This document shows positions 57,444 through 64,000 of a DNA stretch of 64,000 nt, one piece after another (the first letter of the stretch is position 1; each line of letters opens with the position of its first letter). A model generated the notes under the pieces. It did no database searches and was not told where the DNA came from. It saw nothing but the letters and a program-made list of their open reading frames with translations. The stretch is from Humulus lupulus (taxonomy: Eukaryota > Streptophyta > Magnoliopsida > Rosales > Cannabaceae). A program made the translations under genes and the position numbers. The stretch spans positions 109,930,903 through 109,994,902 of the forward strand of contig NC_084802.1 of the NCBI RefSeq assembly GCF_963169125.1. Reading direction: 5' to 3'.

Positions 57444-58035
57444 CGTCTAAAATTACGGTAAAATATAACGGATATAATACTTGAATAAAAATAATAGGAT
57501 AAATACAATATTTATATTTATTAAATTAAACATACATAAATATTATAATTATAAATAATATAATATAAATAACAATATTATAATTATAAATAACACAATA
57601 TAAATAATTATAATATAAATAGTAATTATAACTAATTTAGACAATAATTATAAAGAACAAAAATAAAAGCCGAGCCCTGTGTAACACACAGTTTTTTTAA
57701 AACAGATTCGCCGCCTCTAAGATGTTTCGACGTCTATCTCTCAGGATACAACGGTGAATGACAAATAACCCAATTACTTCACCGAACCAAATATGCTCGA
57801 ACTCTATCACACTACAAAAAATCTAAGAACTCTAAAGATTAAAAAGGAAAAAATATATTGAAAAAATATATATATTAATCTTCAAAGGAAAACATATACA
57901 TATATTTAGATTTTTGTGTGTTTTAAACTACAATGCCCATGTTCTCTATATATATAGGCAAAAAATGAGAGGTTTAACCTCATATTACCAATGTGGGACA
58001 AATCCCAATTAGTTTTTCATTCAAAAATTCTAACA
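57444..58035 (-). repeat. Element H 3' LTR
   Basis: Pairs with 62,003-62,607. On the minus strand it starts TGTTAGAATTTTTGAATG at 58,035, preceded by the purine-rich TGTAGGGGAT. Its terminal dinucleotide has decayed (the plus strand begins CGTC where the other LTR has TGTT). Confidence 0.88.
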
Positions 58036-58627
58036 ATCCCCTACATGAATGAAAACTAACACAAGAATAACCAACAAATGGTTTAGACCTAGATGATAGA
58101 GTTCAACGTTTAGAAACCCGCATAGGATAGGTAGGTGTTACCCTTTGAACCTTCCATTGTGTAAGTATATTTACTTTACTGGCTGATCAGTAGACGCGAT
58201 GTCTTTGAACTGTTCTTACGTTCGTGTAAACGATGATATATCACACACATGAATCTTTCCTGACATATATTGGTTCTCAAGATTATGTTCGTTTTGGCCC
58301 TGAACATTTCCCTGGTTCTGCAAGAGATATTATAGGAATTGAGCCCTTATTCAATCCCTATAGAAGCGGCCCATCTTCTCTCTCACATAGGTGACTTTCT
58401 TAATTAAGAGTAACTCGTATTACTATGCTCGACATTTCGACGCATAAGAAATCATTAAAAGCATAGCTTAACCTTTTCCTTACGGTTATCACTGTTTCAT
58501 CATAGGAATGGACAATGAGGATAACCCCCCACAGTGATCCAACATAATCTTTACAGTTTTAGTTGTCCCTTTAAACCTAGATCTTGGGATCTCCATTCAA
58601 CTTGGTGGGGTGTCTACTATATTGACT
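58036..58627. other. Element H 3' untranslated region
   Basis: Noncoding sequence between the end of pol and the 3' LTR. It ends at the polypurine tract beside 58,035. No separate gene. Confidence 0.6.
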
Positions 58628-61600
58628 TTATTCATTCATGGGCTTTAGACCCATTCCCCTCGATGATTTTTCAACCAACTCTCTATTTAACCCTTTGGTT
58701 AGCGGATCCGCAACATTATCCTTTGACTTCACATAGTCAATAGAGATAACTCCAGTTGAGACTAGTTGTCTAATGGTATTGTGTCTACGACGTATATGTC
58801 TAGACTTACCATTATACATATTATTATGTGCCCTGCCAATTGCAGATTGACTATCGCAATGTATACCAATAGCTAGCACTGGTTTAGGTCATTTTGGAAT
58901 ATCTTCTAAAAATTGACGAAGCCATTCAACTTCTTTGCCACACTTGTCTAAGGCAATAAACTCAAATTCCATCGTGGATTTAGCTATTACCGTTTGTTTA
59001 GAAGATTTCCATGATACAGCTGCACCACCGAGTGTAACACATATCCACTCGGAGACTTTGAGTCTTTCATATCAAATATCCAATTAGCATCACAATACCC
59101 TTCAAGTACTGCTGGATATTTAGTATAGTGCAACCCATAGCTACGAGTAAATCGCAAGTACCTAAGTACTCTTGTTATTCCTTTCCAGTGGTCAGACCCT
59201 GGATTACTCGTGTATCTACTCAGTTTACTAACTGCGTAGGCTATATCAGGTCTTGTACAACTCATTAAGTACATTAGACTTCCAATAATTCTAGAGTACT
59301 CAACCTGCGAGACACTCTCCCCTTTGTTCTTGAACAAATGTAGACTCGAATCTACAGGGGTTCTGGATACACCAAAATCTTCTTTGTTGAATTTCTCAAG
59401 AATTTTGTCCACATAATGTGACTGACTTAGAATGAACTTATCAGATGTCCTTGAGATTTGAATCCCCAAAATGACATCTGCTAGACCCATATCTTTCATA
59501 TCAAATTTTGAGTTCAACATACTCTTGATAGATTTGATCATCTTATCACTGCTTCCAACAATGAGCATGTCATCTACGTAAAGACACAAAATGACATAGT
59601 CATTATCTGTTTCTTTAACATAAATACATTTATCGCATTCATTGATTTTGAAGCCATTTGTAAACATAGTTTGGTCAAATTTCTCATGCCATTGTTTTGG
59701 TGCTTGCTTTAAACCATATAATGATTTCACCAATTTACATACTTTTCTTTCTTTTCCCGGGGAAGAAAAACTCTCGGGTTGTTCCATATAAATTTCTTCA
59801 TTTAAATCCCCATTTATAAAAGCAGTTTTCACATCCATTTGATGTACTTCAAGATTGCGTAATGCCGCAATAGCAAGTATCATCCTAATGGAATTTATTC
59901 TCGTCGCAGGAGAATAAGTGTCAAAGTAATCAAGGCCTTCACACTGCTTATAACCTTTAATTACAAGTCGTGCCTTATACTTATCAATTGAACCATCAGC
60001 TTTCATTTTCCTCTTGAAAATCCATTTGGCCCCTAAAGGCTTACATCCTGGAGGAAGATCTACTAACTCCCAGGTGTCATTTTGAAGTATGGATTCAATC
60101 TCACTATTAATAGCTTCTTTCCAAAAAGAGCCTTCAGTGGAGTTCACAGCTTCATCAAAGCTTTGAGGTTCACCCTTTAGCAAATAGGTCAGAAAATCTG
60201 GACCAAAAGACTTTTCTGTTCTAATTCTTTTGCTACGTCTAGGTTCATCCTCACACTCTTGATTTTGATCCTGACTATTTTCAGCAATAGTCCCATGTGT
60301 TCGTTTTAACGAACTTGAATCCTCCTTTGATCTACAAGGAAATACGAGTTCAAAGAACGACGCATTTCTGGATTCCATTATCGTGTTTATGTGTATGTCA
60401 GATATTTTAGACTCATACACCAAAAATCGATACACGCTACTATTATGTGCATAATCAATGAAAATGCAATCAATAGTTTTTTGACCTATTTTTACCATTT
60501 TTGGTAAAGGTACAGCCACTTTGGCAAGACACCCCCACACTCTTAAGTATTTGAAGGAAGGTGTCATTCCTTTCCATAACTCATAAGGGGTCTTATCTTC
60601 TTTCTTTTTGGGTATCTTATTTAAAAGATAATAACCCGATAAGATAGCTTCTCCCCACATGTTCTGAGGCAATCTAGAACTAATCAACATCGCATTCATC
60701 ATCTCTTTCAATGTACGATTTTTCCATTCAGCAACACCATTTTGCTGAGGTGAATAAGGTGCAGTGGTTTCATGGATGATTCCATGTTTAGCACAGAATT
60801 CACGAAATGGTGATTCATACTCACCACCTTGATCACTTCTCAATACCTTAATCTTTTTGTTAAGTTGATTCTCAACTTTGGTCTTATAGAGAACAAATTT
60901 CTCTATAGCCTCATCTTTGCTTTTTAGCAAATACACATAGAAATATTTCATGCTATCATCGACAAAAGTAATAAAATACTTATTGCCTTCCCTTGTTTGA
61001 ACAAATTTTAAATCACATACATCGCTATGGATTAAATTTAGGGGTTCATTATTCCTTTCAATCGTTTTGAAGGAAGACCTTGTTAGTTTTGCCTCAACAC
61101 AGGTTTCACACTTATGATTTGAATCAATGTGGAATTTTGGTATGAGATTCAAGTTAATTAATCTCCGTAGAGTATCATAATTAATATGTCCTAGTCTACC
61201 ATGCCAAACATTGGAAAACTCAAGCAAGTAAGTAGAAGAGTTATTAACTTTATTGATAATTGGTTTAATAACCATTACACTGAGTTTAAACAACCCATCA
61301 GTTACATAACCCCTTCCCACATACATTCCACTTTTGGACAGAACAACTTTGTCTGACTCAAATACAATCCAGAATCCGTGTTTGTTCAGCAGTGAACTAG
61401 ACACTAGGTTTTTCCGGATCTCTAGTACGTACAGTATGTTGTTCAGAGTCAACTCCTTTCCATAAGTCATTTTTAGGATCACACTTCCTTGACCCGCAAT
61501 TTTAGATGTGGCAGAATTTCCCATGAAAATCTTCTCGCCATTATCTACCTATTCAAAAGATTTGAACAGACTCTTGTCTGAGCATACATGCCGAGTGGCA

Positions 61601-61734
61601 CTAGTATCAATCCACCACTCCATTGGGTTGGAATTGACTAGGTTTATCATAGACACCATGGCTGATAGATTTATTAGATCAAACTTAAAGAGAATTCTTA
61701 GGTTAGCCTGGAAGAGTAAAAAAAACCCATCCAT
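58628..61734 (-). pseudogene. Element H pol: protease, integrase, RT, RNase H
   Basis: Copia order is clear. The protease motif WWIDTSATRHVCSDKSLF is near 61,623-61,570 (DTSA for the usual DSGA), and one stop follows at 61,548-61,546. An 845-codon open stretch (61,524-58,987) then holds pre-integrase [17 protein letters not shown] and C-x2-C. The integrase core follows with [20 protein letters not shown] and [16 protein letters not shown], where Trp replaces the usual Arg beside the catalytic Glu. The RT has [34 protein letters not shown] and [11 protein letters not shown]. RNase H begins [18 protein letters not shown] frameshift near 59,025 and a stop near 58,887 break it; the last part (58,879-58,628) has HCDSQSAIGRAHNNMYN and DPLTKGL. 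Confidence 0.9.
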
Positions 61735-62002
61735 TCGTGGTCTAGCCTCTCGTAGAATATTTCTATTAAGTATTTATCCAGCCTCAAATATCTCTACTAG
61801 ATAATTTCCAAAGAATACTAGAAAGGTCTAGCCCATACCTCAGCAATCTAGTTTCTTTGAAAATATTCAGTTCCCAGAACTTCTCTAGTGAAATTTAAGT
61901 TCAAATGAACTTTTCGCAATAACAATATCTTTCAATATATAGATATAGAAATACCACTAATAGATATATTAAACATTCAAATATTATATTTAAACAATAA
62001 TC

Positions 62003-62607
62003 TGTTTTAAGATTGTAGGAAAAACATAACATATATAATACTTGAATAAACGCAATATGATAAATACAATATTTATATCTACTAAATTAAAGATACATAA
62101 ACATTATAATTATAAATAACACAATATAAATAATTATAATATATATGACAATATTATAATTATAAATAACACAATATAAATAATTATAATATAAATAGTA
62201 ATTATAATTAATTTAGCCAATAATTATAAAGAAGAAAAATAAAAGTCGAGGCGTGTGTAACACACAGTTTCCTTAAAACAGATTCGCCGCCTCCAAGAGG
62301 TTTCGACGTCTATCTCCCAGGATACAACGGTGAACGACAACTAACTCAATTACTTCGCCGAATCAAATATGCCCGAATTCTATCCCACTACAAAAAATCT
62401 AAGAACTCTAAAGAGTAAAAAGGAAAAAATATATTAAATATATATATATTAATCTTCAAAGGAAGACATATACATATATTTAGATTTTGGTGTGTTTTAA
62501 ACTACAATGCCCATGTTCTCTATATATAGGCCAAAAATGAGAGGTTTAACCTTATATTACCAATGTGGAACAAATCCCAATTAGTTTTTCATTAAAAAAT
62601 TCTAACA
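62003..62607 (-). repeat. Element H 5' LTR
   Basis: On the minus strand it begins TGTTAGAATTTTTTAATG at 62,607 and ends CTTAAAACA at 62,003. The bases just inside are AT-rich and lack the standard Copia primer site, which fits a deletion that removed the leader and gag. Confidence 0.88.
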
Positions 62608-63776
62608 AACCATACATCTTGACAAAGTATATAAGGAAAAATCCTATTGTTTAGGAAAGAAACAATAAGAAATAGAGCGGTACTATAGCAGCAGTGAATC
62701 TAACTTGGAACAAAAATATATAAAGGGAAATTTGACTTTTTATGCTTAATAAGGGGTTGTAATTCAAAAAAAATGCTTGCCATTTTTATCATTACAAAAT
62801 AATGCCAAAACTTTTTACAGTACCCAAAATGCCCCTGTCACAAAAAAATTTCCCCCACTTTTGATTCTCCTCTCTCTCTCTCTCCACTATCTCACTCTCT
62901 CTCTGTTCATCTCTCCCCCCCGATACCCATTGAGAACCATCGAACCCAATCGGAGAAGCTTGTCTCGCCGTCGTCGAACCACCGTCTGGCCTTCGTCGAA
63001 GCACTTCTCCGTCGAACCTCTGAAGCACCACCTTCGTCGAAGCACCGAGACCTTGAAGCACAACCCCTCCGTCTCGTCGAAGCACTAAGACCCTGAGACC
63101 CCTCCGCCCTCATCGAAGCACAACCCCTCTGCCGAGGTCGACCGCATCTCTTCTCCTCTGCCTCCGCCGAGGTCCTCCGCGTCTCTTCTCCTCCTTATAA
63201 AATCACAAAGGTGAAGGTCGATTTCCCTTGATTTTTTTTATTTTTTTGTTTGAATGTTCTATGCTTTACGTGTGTGAGCATATTGATCTGATTTGTTTGA
63301 GTATTTTGGAATATCGAGTGAGTGCTTTTGCTTTGTTTATTTGATGTTGCTCAATGGTTCGATGGGGGTTCGATGAGCATCAATGGGTAGGTTAGGGGAT
63401 TCGATGCATACTCGATGGTTGTTAGACGACGCTCGATGCATGCTCGATTGGGTTCGATAGGTTAGGTCATTTGGGGTTTTAGGTTTATGCTTCTGTGATT
63501 TGATGCATGCTTGATTATGGCTAGATGCATGCTCGATGGTGGTTCGAGGCATGCTCTAGGGTTGCTCGATGGTGGTTTGATGCATGCTCTAGGGTTGGTT
63601 CGATGGTGATTCAATGGATGCTCGATGGATGTTCGATGGGGTAGTTTTTTATGGAAATGACCAGTTCGATAGGTGTTCAATGGGTACTCGATAGTGGTTT
63701 GATGGTTGCATATATGTTTATTTATGGATTTTTCACGCGACTTTAACTGTATTATTTTTATTTTTATTTTTTGCAG
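62608..63776 (+). promoter_or_regulatory. 5' flank, leader and intron of a DUF1985-like gene
   Basis: Upstream of the coding start the sequence passes from AT-rich (62,725-62,830) through CT-rich tracts (62,868-62,904) to a Ser/Arg/Pro-type GC-rich stretch with repeated GTCGAAGCAC (62,990-63,130). A donor-like AAAG|GTGAAGG lies near 63,208, and the pyrimidine-rich TTTTTTGCAG acceptor ends exactly at the start codon (63,776). The AT-rich edge near 62,725 (GGGAAATTTGACTTTTTATG) could be a transposon terminus; its partner is outside the window. Confidence 0.4.
63340..63710. repeat. CGATG-rich imperfect minisatellite
   Basis: Roughly 370 bp made of loose units such as GCTCGATGGTGGTTCGATGC, with more than twenty GATG cores spaced about 10-14 bp apart. 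It lies in the presumed intron before the DUF1985-like exon. Confidence 0.8.
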
Positions 63777-64000
63777 ATGCCGAAGTTTCTTTTTCCCTTG
63801 ACAGATCACTTTCCTGGTCGAGTCACATATAGGGGTAATGGTTACTTTAAAACAATCAAGGACAAGTTTGAGGAGCTTGGGTTGATAGAAAGGGTGAAGG
63901 AATCCCCTTTCAAACAATTTTTTGTTGCTGAGAAGTTAGACTTCTCTGCATCTCTCATACATCAATTAATGTTGTGCAAGATCCAGTGCATCAAAGAGGA
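63777..64000 (+). CDS. DUF1985-like protein, 5' partial (continues past window)
   Basis: The 74 codons from ATG at 63,777 are open to the window edge. After a short polar start, the segment FEELGLIERVKESPFKQFF followed by LDFSASLIHQLMLCKI fits the opening of the DUF1985 family (the F-x-x-S-P-F...L-I-H-Q-L pattern). DUF1985 proteins in plants are typically parts of ULP1-protease genes carried by MULE or CACTA transposons, so this is more likely a transposon gene than a host gene. The start is favoured because it follows directly on a strong splice acceptor. Function beyond this is unknown. Confidence 0.6.
   Translation, partial: MPKFLFPLTDHFPGRVTYRGNGYFKTIKDKFEELGLIERVKESPFKQFFVAEKLDFSASLIHQLMLCKIQCIKE

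Larger units (their letters stand above)
57444..62607 (-). mobile_element. Copia element H with two LTRs but no gag
   Basis: 5' LTR 62,003-62,607, 3' LTR 57,444-58,035, pol on the minus strand between them. The LTRs differ at about 7% over a 165-bp stretch counted by eye. Between the 5' LTR and the protease there are only about 270 bp, so most or all of gag is missing. No clear 5-bp target duplication is visible (TCCAA at left, AACCA at right). Confidence 0.85.

Noticed and set aside
57439..62612. Target duplication for Copia H
   Set aside because: TCCAA and AACCA flank the LTRs but do not match; no duplication is claimed.
62725..62760. Transposon terminal inverted repeat at the left of the DUF1985-like gene
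   Set aside because: The sequence looks like a MULE end, but the partner terminus and target duplication are outside the window, so it is not annotated as an element.
63462..63917. 151-codon minus-strand open frame
   Set aside because: Its repeated His/Arg/Ser/Pro content is produced by the CGATG minisatellite, and it overlaps the DUF1985-like exon on the other strand.

Overview
This window is repeat-dense plant nuclear DNA, almost certainly from an angiosperm and probably a eudicot. I see no host gene that is clearly complete. Nearly everything is nested transposable elements: Ty3/Gypsy of the Tat lineage (dual RNase H, DNGSS-type protease, extra ORFs), Ty1/Copia, long Gypsy LTRs, a CACTA DNA transposon, and at the right edge the start of a DUF1985-like gene of the kind carried by DNA transposons.

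Layout, left to right. (1) ~540-26,868: degenerate Tat element A (gag-pol on +). Its pol is split by Tat element B (4,436-18,162, gag-pol on -, target duplication ACTAC), which itself holds a ~2 kb LTR-like insert C (11,901-13,857). A's antisense extra ORF is further split by a long Gypsy-type solo LTR (20,728-23,156) and a non-autonomous CACTA element (23,634-26,531, target duplication ATA) that carries ULP1-protease exons. (2) 26,869-30,337: a truncated Copia LTR (E, -) abutting a second long Gypsy LTR, which ends inside the gag of Tat element D. (3) 30,338-40,090: element D (+), with gag, protease, RT, two RNases H and integrase, a 117-bp tandem array, then a spliced antisense extra ORF with its own TATA promoter. 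(4) 40,091-42,405: Copia LTR F with primer-binding site and GC-rich leader, then a short unidentified exon-like stretch. (5) ~42,730-54,412: Tat element G of a different subfamily (gag-pol on -), its extra ORF on +, a 61-bp tandem array between them, and a solo LTR (53,049-53,632) inside its 5' LTR. G is inserted in the gag of Copia element I (54,413-55,633). (6) 55,634-57,443: no recognisable gene. (7) 57,444-62,607: Copia element H with two LTRs and an almost open pol, but no gag. (8) 62,608-64,000: CT-rich leader, a CGATG minisatellite and the first coding exon of a DUF1985-like protein.

The recurring theme is the architecture of the Tat elements. In all four (A, B, D, G) a second gene lies between pol and the 3' LTR on the opposite strand, so the two genes converge. 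It encodes a putative gypsy-type transposon domain (PF04195-like) plus a coiled-coil C-terminus, and is interrupted by short introns. In B and D the upstream sequence keeps a TATA box and a CACGTG box about 150 bp apart. In D and G a tandem array sits exactly between the convergent 3' ends. Most coding regions are broken by stops and frameshifts, so they are annotated as pseudogenes.
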